Shown one piece after another: positions 1-8,779 of a stretch of 64,000 bases of DNA. The notes under the pieces were generated by a model. It saw nothing but the letters and a program-made list of their open reading frames with translations, was not told the origin of the DNA and ran no database searches. A program made the position numbers and the translations under genes. Source of the stretch: JACSRF01 sp963695505 (GTDB lineage: Bacteria; Chloroflexota; Anaerolineae; Promineifilales; Promineifilaceae); contig CAVOGX010000007.1 of assembly GCA_963695505.1 (NCBI GenBank), forward strand, positions 107,992 through 171,991, in the 5' to 3' direction. The first letter of the stretch is position 1. Each line of letters starts with the position of its first letter.

Positions 1-645
1 GCCCAGAAAATCACCCACGGCGTTTTCGATGCTAAAGGAGTCGTCGTAGGCGTCGTGCCCGCGCGTATAGTTGGTGCGGAAGCGGGCAATGGGAACGGCC
101 GTTGCTCCTTCAGCCACCTCACTCACCACAGGCGGGGCCACAGGCATTTCATCATATGCCGGGGACGGGGTGGTTTGGCCGGTTAAAGCATTACGCCGGC
201 TCAGGGCAAAGAAAATGCCGCCCACCAAAATAATTAATATCAATCCAAAGAGCAGCACCTGGCCCAGGCCACCCCCTTCATCCTCTGCTGGCTGCCCGCC
301 CTGACCAGGCAAGGCTGCGCAACCCTGCCCATTTACCACTACCGCCAAGGCTTCCAGGCGGCTTCGTTCACCAGCGTCCAGCGACGCATTGGCAATCTGG
401 CAAATTTGGCTGTCGGCGTTTGGCCAGTCAGCCAGGGCGTCTTGGACCTTTAGCGGGTTCCGTTCATTGGCGTAAACGTCGGCTACCAGTCGCAAATAGC
501 GCGCCTGGTCCACCTCGTCGACATCCCTGATTCTGACCCCTGTCCATTCCACGGGCTGCACGACCCAGGCCCAATAGAGTCCAAGGATTAACCCCACGAT
601 GCCTGCAATCGCTGCGATGACTGATTTTCTTTGCAGTACTTCCAT
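1..645 (-). CDS. Hypothetical two-span membrane protein, C-terminus cut by window edge
   Basis: An open frame of 215 codons runs off the left edge of the window. It starts at an ATG at 645 with AGGTAGGTG just upstream. The N-terminus has a hydrophobic segment at about residues 8-28 (IAAIAGIVGLILGLYWAWVV). A soluble domain with two cysteines follows, then a Gly-rich linker and a second membrane segment at about residues 117-138 (LFGLILIILVGGIFFAL). The visible C-terminal part is polar and Pro-rich. I do not recognise a family. The small reading frames on the opposite strand are shadows. An AACGGCCGTT palindrome lies inside the gene. Confidence 0.7.
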   Translation of the reverse strand, partial: MEVLQRKSVIAAIAGIVGLILGLYWAWVVQPVEWTGVRIRDVDEVDQARYLRLVADVYANERNPLKVQDALADWPNADSQICQIANASLDAGERSRLEALAVVVNGQGCAALPGQGGQPAEDEGGGLGQVLLFGLILIILVGGIFFALSRRNALTGQTTPSPAYDEMPVAPPVVSEVAEGATAVPIARFRTNYTRGHDAYDDSFSIENAVGDFLG

Positions 646-767
646 TTGTCACCTACCTTTTGATTCCTGGATAGCTTAACACCCAGTGACAACCCCACAC
701 ACGGATTTTATCTTACCATAACTCAAGATCACATACAAGCATTATGTTGAATTGCTCGGCTGGCCTG

Positions 768-798
768 TTGCACCTTTTTCTCCTGCCTGTGGTATACT
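768..798 (+). promoter_or_regulatory. Putative sigma-70-type promoter for argF
   Basis: TTGCAC (768-773) and TATACT (793-798) are separated by 19 bases, a long but usable spacing. They lie about 100 bases before argF. The leader between them and the gene holds the sequence AAACCTCGCAGG, which is close to the end of the insertion sequence at 10.4 kb, and one copy of the iterated palindrome. Confidence 0.4.
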
Positions 799-899
799 CA
801 ACGACACAGCCAAAGGTGAAAAACCTCGCAGGATTTACGATGGATGATGCCGGAAACGGCCGTGTAATTCCTGTGGCGAAAAAGTAGGAGGCCCAACAC

Positions 900-1801
900 G
901 TGAAACATTTTCTCAGTATTGCCGATCTAACCCCAGACGAATTACACAATTTGCTCGATTTGGCTACCCAGCTTAAAACTGAATGGCGTAACGGTGGCAA
1001 TAAGCCGATGTTGCAGGGCAAAAGTCTGGCGCTGGTCTTCCAAAAACCTTCACTGCGTACCCGCGTCTCCTTCGAAATGGGCATGGTTCACTTGGGCGGA
1101 TACGCCTTCTACCTATCGCCCAACGAGGTCAAGATGGGCGGGCGCGAAAGCGTGGCCGATGTGGCCCGCGTCCTTTCCGGCTACGTCGATGCGGTCATGG
1201 CCCGCGTCTTTGCACATGAGCACATTCTGGATTTAGCCGAACAGTTCCGTTCCCATCATCAACGGTTTGTCGGACTATAACCATCCGGCCCAAGCACTAG
1301 CCGATGTCTTCACGATTTTGGAGCATAAAGGAAAGCTGGAGGGGCTTAAAGTAGCCTATGTGGGGGATGGCAATAATGTCGCCCGTTCGCTGCTATTTGC
1401 AGCCATGAAGACTGGCATGCATTTGTCCATTGCCACGCCGTCCGGTTACAATTGACCGATGAGGATGGAGCTGGCAACCAATTCAGCACGCGGGGCCGGT
1501 GAGCGCGCAAGATCCGCAAAAAGCAGTCACTGGTGCGGATGTGATATACACGGATGTTTGGACAAGCATGGGCCAGGAAGCGGAAACCGCCAAACGTCTG
1601 CGGATATTCCCGCCTTACCAGGTGAACCAACAATTACTTAGCCAGGCTAAACCTGATTGTATTGTCATGCACTGCTTGCCGGCGCATCGGGGCGAAGAGA
1701 TCACCGATGACGTGGCCGACGGACCGCATTCGGTTCTGTTCCCGCAGGCCGAAAATCGGATGCATGCGCAAAAGGCGATATTGGTTGAATTGTTAGGGTA
1801 A
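900..1801 (+). CDS. argF: Ornithine carbamoyltransferase, frameshifted as sequenced
   Basis: Transfers the carbamoyl group of carbamoyl phosphate to ornithine to give citrulline in arginine synthesis, in the cytoplasm. The start is a GTG at 900 with TAGGAGG about nine bases upstream. The carbamoyl-phosphate loop SLRTR is near residue 54. The ornithine-side motifs SDYNHPAQALAD, DVWTSMGQE and HCLPAHRGEE are all present, and total length fits the family (about 300 residues). The gene is split over three frames: one change near 1250, a second near 1448 and a third between about 1475 and 1497. Each half-motif resumes exactly where the family expects it, so sequence indels are as likely as a true pseudogene. 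No other arginine gene is nearby. Confidence 0.9.
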
Positions 1802-1870
1802 ATCCATCATTGCTGTACCTGAAGCACAGCTAGCTAATTCTCATATTTCAGACAATCGTGGAGGTTCGTG

Positions 1871-4112
1871 GTGGCAAACAACCGCGCACAATTTGAGCAA
1901 GCACTCAGCCGAGGACATTCCTTCTTTTGGGATCAGCGCTGGGAGGATGCCATTGAGGAGTTTAAGAGTGCATCCCAGGAAATGCCCAAAGAACCGGCAC
2001 CTTATGCCGGGTTGGGAGATGCTTACCTGGAGCTAAACAATCTAAACGAGGCGCTCAAAAATTACAAGCTGGCGGCACGCTATTCGGGAGGCAATATTAT
2101 TTACTTGCGCAAAGTGGCCGATGTCCAAGAGCGGCTGGAAATCCTATGAAGCTGGCAAGACCTACATGGCTATTGGCGAGATGGAGCTGGGTCGAAAAAA
2201 CTTAAACGAAGCCATGGACAATTGGCATCGGGCGATTCGCTTAGAGCCGAAACTGCTGCGGGCGCATCAGCGTCTGGCCTCCGTATATAAGCGGCAAGGG
2301 GCCGTACGCAGCGCCATTCGCGAGTATCTGACCATTGCGCGCATTTTGCAGATGCAGGGCGAAAAGGAAAAAGCGCTGCAAGCGGCACAGTTGGCGTTGC
2401 AGTTGGATCCGCGAAATGCCGACGTTTTGACGGCCATTGAGTTGATCAAGCAGGGTGAGGAGCTGTTCAAAGGGGAAGGGATGGTGCCCGTAGGCGCAGC
2501 TACAGGCATGGGAGATGCGGTGCGCAAGGCCACCATGGCCCTGGACGACCGGGAGTGGCAAGAGCGACAAGAAATGGAAACGGCCGTTCCTGTGCAAACT
2601 GCCCGTGACACCGCCATGAAAGAGCTTGCCGAGCGCCTCTTTGCAGAGGACGCCGATGTTGGGGATGCGCTGCTTATTGAGGCGTTAGACTATCAACGGC
2701 GCAATATGACCAATGAAGCCATTAGCGTTTACGAAAAAGCGATTGCCGCCGGCATCAACTCCGCCGCCGCTCATTTCAACCTGGGGCTTCTCTACCAGGA
2801 CAAGCTGCGCTTTGAAGATGCCATCCGCGAATTCGAAATCTCCGTAGATGATCCGGAGTATCGTTTAGCCAGCCACTTCTCCCTGGGCGAATCGCATCGC
2901 GCCCGCGGGCGTATTGAAAAAGCTATTGACCACTTTATCTCGGTACTGCAAATTGTAGACATGGCTACCGTACAGCACGGTCAGGCCGATCGGTTGATTC
3001 ACCTGTACGAGAACCTGTACGACAGCCTTATTACCCAGGGAGAGAGGGATCAGGCGACGGCCTTTGCCAATTCGTTGGTCGAATTTTTAGGCCAAAAGGG
3101 TTGGGAAGACAAAGTAAAAGAAGCCCGCAATCGGCTGGATGCTATTTCCAGCGCGGGCATGATGATTCTAGGTGACGTGATGACGGCCGGTTCCGCCCAC
3201 GTGTTGGAGTCACTGTATCTCAGCCAGGAATATACCCGCCGCAACATGTACAACACGGCCATTGAGGAAACCTATCGGGCTATTCAACTGGCCCCCGAGT
3301 ACATGCCCGCCCACATACAGCTAGCCGACGTGTTGGTGCAGCAAGGCCGCAATGATGCCGCGGCCATTAAGTATGCGACCGTTGCCAACACTTACCTGGC
3401 GCGTAACGACATGAATGGCGCTATTGCGGCTTATGAAAAAGTCGTTGATTTAAACCCGCTTGACCTCTCAATACGGGGCCGATTGATTAATTTACTGCGC
3501 CAGAAAGGGGAATTTGACGCCGCCCTGGAAAATTATCTAGCTATGGGCGAGGCATATTATCAACTAGCCCAGGTGGACAGGGCGCGGTCAACCTATCAGG
3601 AAGCATTGCAGTTGGCGCCCCGCGGGTCGGCCGAGCGTAAATGGCGGCAGCGTTTCTTGCGGCTTGTGGCAGAAATTGACATACAGCACTTTAACTGGAA
3701 GCAGGCGCTTATTGCCTTTAAGGAGCTGCGGCAGCTCCAACCGGAGGATGAGCGGGCGGCTATCACGCTGGTTGACCTCTACTACAAGGTTGGCCAGCCA
3801 AATAACGCCGTGCGCGCATTGGACAGTTACCTGGTGCAGTTGGTAAGGGGCGGGCGTGGAGCGAAGGTGCTGGGCATTTTAGAGGATATGATTCAACAAC
3901 GGCCTACTGATGCAAACCTGGCGGATAGATTGGTTCGTCTGTATCTACAGCAGCAGCGCAAGCAGGATGCCGTTAATGTACTGGACAAAATAGGTGAGGC
4001 GCAGTTGGAAGCGGGGGATGCTAAGGCTGCTGTGGTAACCATTGAGAGAATTCTAGCACTCAACCCGCCAAATGTTGCTAGTTACAAGCAGTTGTTGTCG
4101 CAATTGAAGTAA
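1871..4112 (+). CDS. Tetratricopeptide-repeat protein, one frameshift
   Basis: A roughly 745-residue protein made almost wholly of TPR units, for example around residues 35-70 (PAPYAGLGDAYLELNNLNEAL) and repeatedly thereafter. TPR arrays act as protein-protein scaffolds; the partner here is unknown. There is no signal peptide or membrane segment. GTG codons at 1868 and 1871 are both possible; 1871 sits six bases after GGAGG and is preferred. The frame changes between about 2130 and 2148, where one reading ends at 2149 and the next has already opened, so the two pieces belong to one gene. It lies 66 bases after argF and 40 before cdaA. Confidence 0.8.
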
Positions 4113-4151
4113 TTTGGCTGCGGGGGGTGCGGTTGGTAAGCAAGGCCCACT

Positions 4152-4955
4152 GTGGAGAATGTTCTTGAGGCAATTGCCCAGCTAGATGTTGGGGTGACAG
4201 ATTTATTGGATATCGGTCTGGTAACGGCCGTTATCTACAGCGTCCTCCTGCTCATTCGCGGAACCCGGGCTGTACAAGTGCTCCGCGGCCTTATTTGGTT
4301 GGCACTCATCGTCTTCTTTCTCTCCTCCGCCTTTAACCTACCCGCTTTTAGCTGGCTGGTCAGCAACAGCATTCCGGCGCTGCTCATTGCTATTCCCGTC
4401 ATTTTTCAGCCCGAACTGCGCCGCGCCCTGGAACAGTTAGGCCATACGACAGCCCGCTTCAACTTCTTCCGCCGCCAGAAAGAAAGCCCAGTCATTGGCG
4501 CGGTCAAAGAAGCCAGCCTGCGTCTTTCGCAACGGCGGCATGGCGCCCTCATCATCTTTGAACAAGAAACCGGTCTGCAAGAATATATCGATACCGGCGT
4601 ACAGCTTGACTCCGAAGCCTCTGTGGAGCTGCTGCTCACCATTTTCAACAAACACACCGAACTCCATGACGGCGCCGTCATCATTCGGGGCGAACGTATT
4701 GCCGCAGCAGCCTGCGTGATGCCGCTTTCTACCAGCAGCCTCTCTGACAGCCAGATGGGGCTGCGCCACCGGGCCGGGCTGGGCATCAGCGAGGTCAGCG
4801 ATGCCGTGGTGCTGATCATTTCCGAAGAAACGGGTCAGGCGTCCATTGCCCATAACGGCCGTGTTATTCGCCGTCAAGATATTAACCGAATCGACGCCAT
4901 TCTTTACGCTTTTATGCAAAATCGCAGCGTCCCGCGAGGAGGGAAGCAGGCATGA
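4152..4955 (+). CDS. cdaA: Membrane-bound diadenylate cyclase CdaA
   Basis: Makes the second messenger c-di-AMP from two ATP. The 267-residue protein has three N-terminal membrane spans (about 20-36, 45-62 and 72-86) followed by a DisA_N catalytic domain. That domain carries the DGA motif at 173-175 and RHR at 205-207, the two signatures of the active site. Size and topology match the CdaA/DacA class rather than DNA-binding DisA. The start is a GTG at 4152 without a strong ribosome site. The stop overlaps the next gene by four bases (ATGA), so the two are translationally coupled. Confidence 0.93.
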   Translation: MENVLEAIAQLDVGVTDLLDIGLVTAVIYSVLLLIRGTRAVQVLRGLIWLALIVFFLSSAFNLPAFSWLVSNSIPALLIAIPVIFQPELRRALEQLGHTTARFNFFRRQKESPVIGAVKEASLRLSQRRHGALIIFEQETGLQEYIDTGVQLDSEASVELLLTIFNKHTELHDGAVIIRGERIAAAACVMPLSTSSLSDSQMGLRHRAGLGISEVSDAVVLIISEETGQASIAHNGRVIRRQDINRIDAILYAFMQNRSVPRGGKQA

Positions 4956-6364
4956 TCCGCTTCCTTCGCAGCATATTGGGCAACATTGCCACCCTCATAC
5001 TTTCCTTCGTCCTGGCCGTCATCATTTGGTACAACGCCTTACAAGGCGAAGACCCCCTGCGCACCCAATTTTTGCAAGTTCCCATTGATTTGGTGGGCCG
5101 GCCGGCCAATTCTATTTTGGTCACCCCCAATACGAACCAATCTGTGCAAATTATCTTCCAGGGACCTTCTTCTTTAGTCACCACCCTGACAGACCAAAAC
5201 TTCTCGGCGGTTCTTGATTTGAGCCAGGTTCCTTATGGGGAAGAAGTACCGGTACCGGTGCTGGTACAGTCCAGCGACCCGGAAGTTACCATTTTATCCC
5301 AGTCGCCTGAACAGTTATCAATTTACCTGGAGCAAACGGTCAGCAGAGAGATTCCCGTTGAGCTAGACTTGCGCGGCAGCGTGGCTATTGGGTACAGCCA
5401 GGGGCAGCCTCTGGTTGATCCTGAGAACATCCTTGTTTCGGGCATAGCTTCCCAGGTGGAAGCGCTGGATGTGGCGCGGGTAACGGTTTTCTTGAACAAC
5501 GAGCGGGAAACGGTGCAGCGCACGCCCCAACCTATCTATTACAACCGGCAAGGCCGTCCAACCAGTATCAGCGGATTAGATGTAAGTACAGAACAGGTGG
5601 AGATTACGATACCCATCAATGAATCGGCCGGTTTTGCGGAAAAAACCATTAACGTTGACCTGCAGGGCGAGCCAGCCCCCGGTTACCGGGTAGTGGGGGT
5701 TGAGGTTGAACCGCCCACCGTGCTGCTGCAAGGACGGCCTACCCAGCTTATCGCCCTACAATGGGTAAACACAGAGGAAATTGACGTCAATGGACTCACA
5801 GAATCGTTCCGCCCGCAGGTGGCTTTGAGTTTACCAGAAGGGGTAACGCTGGCGGAGGTGGAAGAGATATTTGTCAACGTGACTATTGAGCCGTTCCGCA
5901 CAACCAGCATTTTTAACCGGATTCCGCAAATTCAAGGGCTGGATGAGGAACTAACGGCCGAATTGGAGACCGAGTCCATTCGCATTGTGCTGTTCGGCCC
6001 CCTGCCGGCGCTGAACGCCCTGGCCGACGAGGACGTAACGGCCGTTCTGGACCTCTTTGGCCTGGAACCGGGAACCTACAGCCTGGAACCCGACATCAAC
6101 TTCCCTGAGCAGCGGGGCATTGAGCTGCGCTCCATTCAGCCTGCCCAGGTTACCGTATTCATCACCGAAACGGTGACCACCACCCTTGGTCTCACCGGCA
6201 CGGCAGCGCTCACCAATACCAACACAATGCTGCCGCATAAACCAACAGTCTCTGCCCGGGCAGCCCACCATACTCCTGGTGGGGTTCGTGAGCAAAGGGC
6301 CAATTTTGTAGCCGACCGGCCCAAATCGCGCTACTATTCACAGTTTGCAATAGCCGTTTACTAA
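4952..6364 (+). CDS. YbbR-domain protein, CdaA partner (CdaR-like)
   Basis: A single N-terminal membrane anchor (about residues 8-28) is followed by several YbbR repeats, seen as recurring segments of the type VPVxVxL and VxVxGPxS. In Firmicutes the equivalent protein binds CdaA at the membrane and tunes c-di-AMP synthesis. The ATGA overlap with cdaA supports that partnership. The last 45 or so residues after the final repeat look unlike the family. A one-base change near 6228 would end the protein at about 6241 instead, so the C-terminus is uncertain. glmM, the usual third gene, is absent; der follows. Confidence 0.82.
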   Translation: MIRFLRSILGNIATLILSFVLAVIIWYNALQGEDPLRTQFLQVPIDLVGRPANSILVTPNTNQSVQIIFQGPSSLVTTLTDQNFSAVLDLSQVPYGEEVPVPVLVQSSDPEVTILSQSPEQLSIYLEQTVSREIPVELDLRGSVAIGYSQGQPLVDPENILVSGIASQVEALDVARVTVFLNNERETVQRTPQPIYYNRQGRPTSISGLDVSTEQVEITIPINESAGFAEKTINVDLQGEPAPGYRVVGVEVEPPTVLLQGRPTQLIALQWVNTEEIDVNGLTESFRPQVALSLPEGVTLAEVEEIFVNVTIEPFRTTSIFNRIPQIQGLDEELTAELETESIRIVLFGPLPALNALADEDVTAVLDLFGLEPGTYSLEPDINFPEQRGIELRSIQPAQVTVFITETVTTTLGLTGTAALTNTNTMLPHKPTVSARAAHHTPGGVREQRANFVADRPKSRYYSQFAIAVY

Positions 6365-6391
6365 ATATCACAGGTTCAAGCCAAAGACACC

Positions 6392-7765
6392 ATGAGTTAT
6401 AAACCTTTAGTTGCCCTTGTCGGACGTCCCAACGTCGGCAAATCAACCTTGTTCAACCGCATAGTCGGGCGGCGGCTCGCCGTTGTCTCCGAAATAGCGG
6501 GCACCACCCGCGACCGGCTCTATCATGATGCCGAGTGGATTGGCGTAGCCTTCACCGTGGTCGATACCGGTGGCATTGAAGTCGAAGAAGGGCGGCATAC
6601 CGCTCCCCTTTCCGAAGATTCCGAGCGCTTTCTGCCCCTCATCCGGCAGCAAGCCCGCATCGCCATCCAGGACGCCGACGTTATCGTCCAGATTGTAGAC
6701 GGCCAGACCGGCATCACCGCGGCCGACAAAGAGGTGGCCGATATTTTGCGCCAGTCCAAAAAACCGGTCCTCGTGGCCGCCAACAAGCTGGAATCCACCA
6801 AGCTGTGGGACACCGTTTACGAATTTTACGAACTGGCCGTGGGCGAAGTCTTCCCCATTTCGGCGCTGCACGGCGCCGGCACGGGGGATTTGCTTGACGC
6901 CATTGTCAGCGCCTTTCCGCAAGCTATTGACGCGGAAGATGTCGAAGATGATTCCATCAAAATCGCCATTCTTGGCCGCCCCAACGTGGGCAAGTCCACC
7001 CTGCTCAACAAGCTGTTGGGGGAAGAACGCGCCATCGTCAGCCCCATAGCCGGTACCACTCGCGACGCCACCGACACCAGGCTCAAGTGGCACGGGCAAG
7101 AATTTACCATTATTGACACGGCCGGAATCCGGCGGCGGGGCAAAATTGACCCGGGCATTGAAAAGTACAGCGTCCTGCGGGCCATTAAAGCATTAAACCG
7201 CGCCGACGTGGCGCTGCTGCTGGTGGATGCCAGTGAAGGGATTACCGCGCAAGATGTGCACATTGCGGGCATGCTGCTGGAGGAAAAAGCGGGCATCATT
7301 GTGCTGGTCAACAAATGGGACGCGGTGGAAAAAGACGCCTACACCATACTGGAGTATGAAAATACCATCCGCCACGAATTGAACTTTATGCCCTACGTAC
7401 CGGTGATCTTCATTTCGGCCGAAACGGGGCAGCGCGTGCATAAGATTTTGCCCGAGGTTGTCGACGTCAATGAATTTCGCTATTTGCGTGTTCCTACCGG
7501 CCAGCTCAACAAGGTGCTGCGGGATGCTGTCGCCAAGCATCCGCCGCCCAGCAAGGCCGGCGTGCGCGTGAAGTTTTTATACGCCACCCAGGCAAACGTC
7601 ACGCCGCCCACCTTCGTTTTCTTTGTCAACAAACCCGAATGGGTGCACTTTGGCTATCAACGTTTTTTGGAGAACAGGCTGCGTGAGGAATTTTCTTTTC
7701 GCGGCACGCCCATTAAGCTCGTCTTCCGCGCGCGCAGCGAAGACCGGTATGGTAAAAAAGTTTAG
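6392..7765 (+). CDS. der: Ribosome-assembly GTPase Der (EngA)
   Basis: An essential GTPase that helps mature the 50S ribosomal subunit. The 457-residue protein has two consecutive G domains and a C-terminal KH-like domain. The first P-loop is GRPNVGKS at 11-18; the second GRPNVGKS is near residue 195. Both have switch motifs (GTTRD, DTGG, DTAG). The second G4 motif is a normal NKWD, while the first is NKLE rather than NKxD, a small departure that may alter guanine specificity of domain 1. Length is normal for the family. It follows the c-di-AMP pair by 27 bases on the same strand. Confidence 0.96.
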   Translation: MSYKPLVALVGRPNVGKSTLFNRIVGRRLAVVSEIAGTTRDRLYHDAEWIGVAFTVVDTGGIEVEEGRHTAPLSEDSERFLPLIRQQARIAIQDADVIVQIVDGQTGITAADKEVADILRQSKKPVLVAANKLESTKLWDTVYEFYELAVGEVFPISALHGAGTGDLLDAIVSAFPQAIDAEDVEDDSIKIAILGRPNVGKSTLLNKLLGEERAIVSPIAGTTRDATDTRLKWHGQEFTIIDTAGIRRRGKIDPGIEKYSVLRAIKALNRADVALLLVDASEGITAQDVHIAGMLLEEKAGIIVLVNKWDAVEKDAYTILEYENTIRHELNFMPYVPVIFISAETGQRVHKILPEVVDVNEFRYLRVPTGQLNKVLRDAVAKHPPPSKAGVRVKFLYATQANVTPPTFVFFVNKPEWVHFGYQRFLENRLREEFSFRGTPIKLVFRARSEDRYGKKV

Positions 7766-7781
7766 CTGTGCGGGCTGCCCG

Positions 7782-8465
7782 TTAAGGCTTAGCGGCGGCC
7801 GCTTGTTCTAGCCGGCTGGCCAGGGTTTTGAGCTTGCTCCAGCGATGGTTGAGGGCATAAATCATAGCCAGCGCCGTCAACAAGCGCGGTTCGCATTGGG
7901 GGTCTTGCGCCAAAATCTCTAAAACCTGCATCGCTTTTTCATCTGTGCGGCGCGTGCGCAGGTATTCGTTCGCCAGCTCGACCAAAAAGTAGTCACGCTG
8001 CTGGCGCAATTGGAACGCTTCTCCGCCAGGCGCGCCCCCTGCCGCCGGCCGGGCCGTTTGGGCCACAGCGTGGGTCCGCTTCCACACCCGCTGGATGGTT
8101 TCGGTAAGCTGATCGGCCGTAAAGGGCTTGGTCAGGTAGCCGCGGGCGCCCACGGCCATGGCTTCCAGCAGCGTCTGCGGGTCCCGTTCGGCGGAAATGA
8201 TGATGCAAACCAGATTGGGGTTTTCATCCACCATAATCCGAATGGCCTGCAGGCCGTTCATCTGCGGCATGTTCACGTCCATCAGGGCGATATCTGGCTT
8301 GTGCTGGCGGGCCATTTCCACGGCTTCTGCGCCGTTTTTGGCAATGGCCACAATCTCGGAATTGTCCACAAGCGAAAGCATGAGGCGGGTGCTGCGGCGC
8401 GTTTCGGTCACGTCATCAGCAATCAAAAATCGGATTGGCGCTTCAGGAGATGCTGGTTGGGTCAT
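7782..8465 (-). CDS. Response regulator, receiver domain plus helical C-terminus
   Basis: A 227-residue CheY-like receiver. The acidic pocket is D17/D18, the phospho-acceptor D63 (LMDVNMPQMNG), the switch residue S91 and the conserved lysine K113 (LTKPF). After an Ala/Pro-Gly linker the C-terminal 85 residues are helical and TPR-like, with no winged helix, HTH or enzymatic domain. It probably acts through protein contacts rather than by binding DNA. It is convergent with der (16 bases apart) and has no kinase next to it. Confidence 0.85.
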   Translation of the reverse strand: MTQPASPEAPIRFLIADDVTETRRSTRLMLSLVDNSEIVAIAKNGAEAVEMARQHKPDIALMDVNMPQMNGLQAIRIMVDENPNLVCIIISAERDPQTLLEAMAVGARGYLTKPFTADQLTETIQRVWKRTHAVAQTARPAAGGAPGGEAFQLRQQRDYFLVELANEYLRTRRTDEKAMQVLEILAQDPQCEPRLLTALAMIYALNHRWSKLKTLASRLEQAAAAKP

Positions 8466-8779
8466 AGTTCAATCCCTTCAGTACACAACGCGTCAATTGG
8501 TTACCGGCAGCTTCATATTTTTTCATTATACACAAATCAATGGTAAATGATAGCGCCGAACTACAAGAAACAGCCGCCTTTCCCGCCTCTTAGGTACTAA
8601 TTCACTATTTGGAATTCACTGGGCTTTATACCATGGCTAAATACAAACCGTAACTTTGCCGCAGGGAACCATCCGGCTTGACCCTTCCGCGGGCGGTAAA
8701 CGGCAGCTTTGATAGCACACAAACCACATTATTTGCTATCATACCCGCAAACGCCTTTATTCGACAGAGAGAGGTAACC
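8466..8779. other. Divergent intergenic region with two likely promoters
   Basis: This 314-base spacer separates the response regulator (minus) from the hypothetical gene (plus). On the minus strand a perfect TATAAT lies at 8525-8530, about 60 bases before the regulator. On the plus side an inverted repeat GATAGCA/TGCTATC (8711-8717 and 8734-8740, 16 bases apart) precedes the gene and ends in TATCAT, a possible -10 box. I see no gene or RNA here. Confidence 0.45.

Noticed and set aside
71..304. Plus-strand frame over the left end
   Set aside because: The minus strand carries a continuous 215-codon frame with a start, ribosome site and two membrane spans; the plus frame is its shadow.
713..1084. 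Minus-strand frame across the start of argF
   Set aside because: argF motifs on the plus strand explain the region; the minus frame has no recognisable features.
2121..2160. Programmed frameshift in the TPR gene
   Set aside because: No slippery heptamer with a downstream pseudoknot was seen, and similar breaks are scattered over the window, pointing to sequence error.
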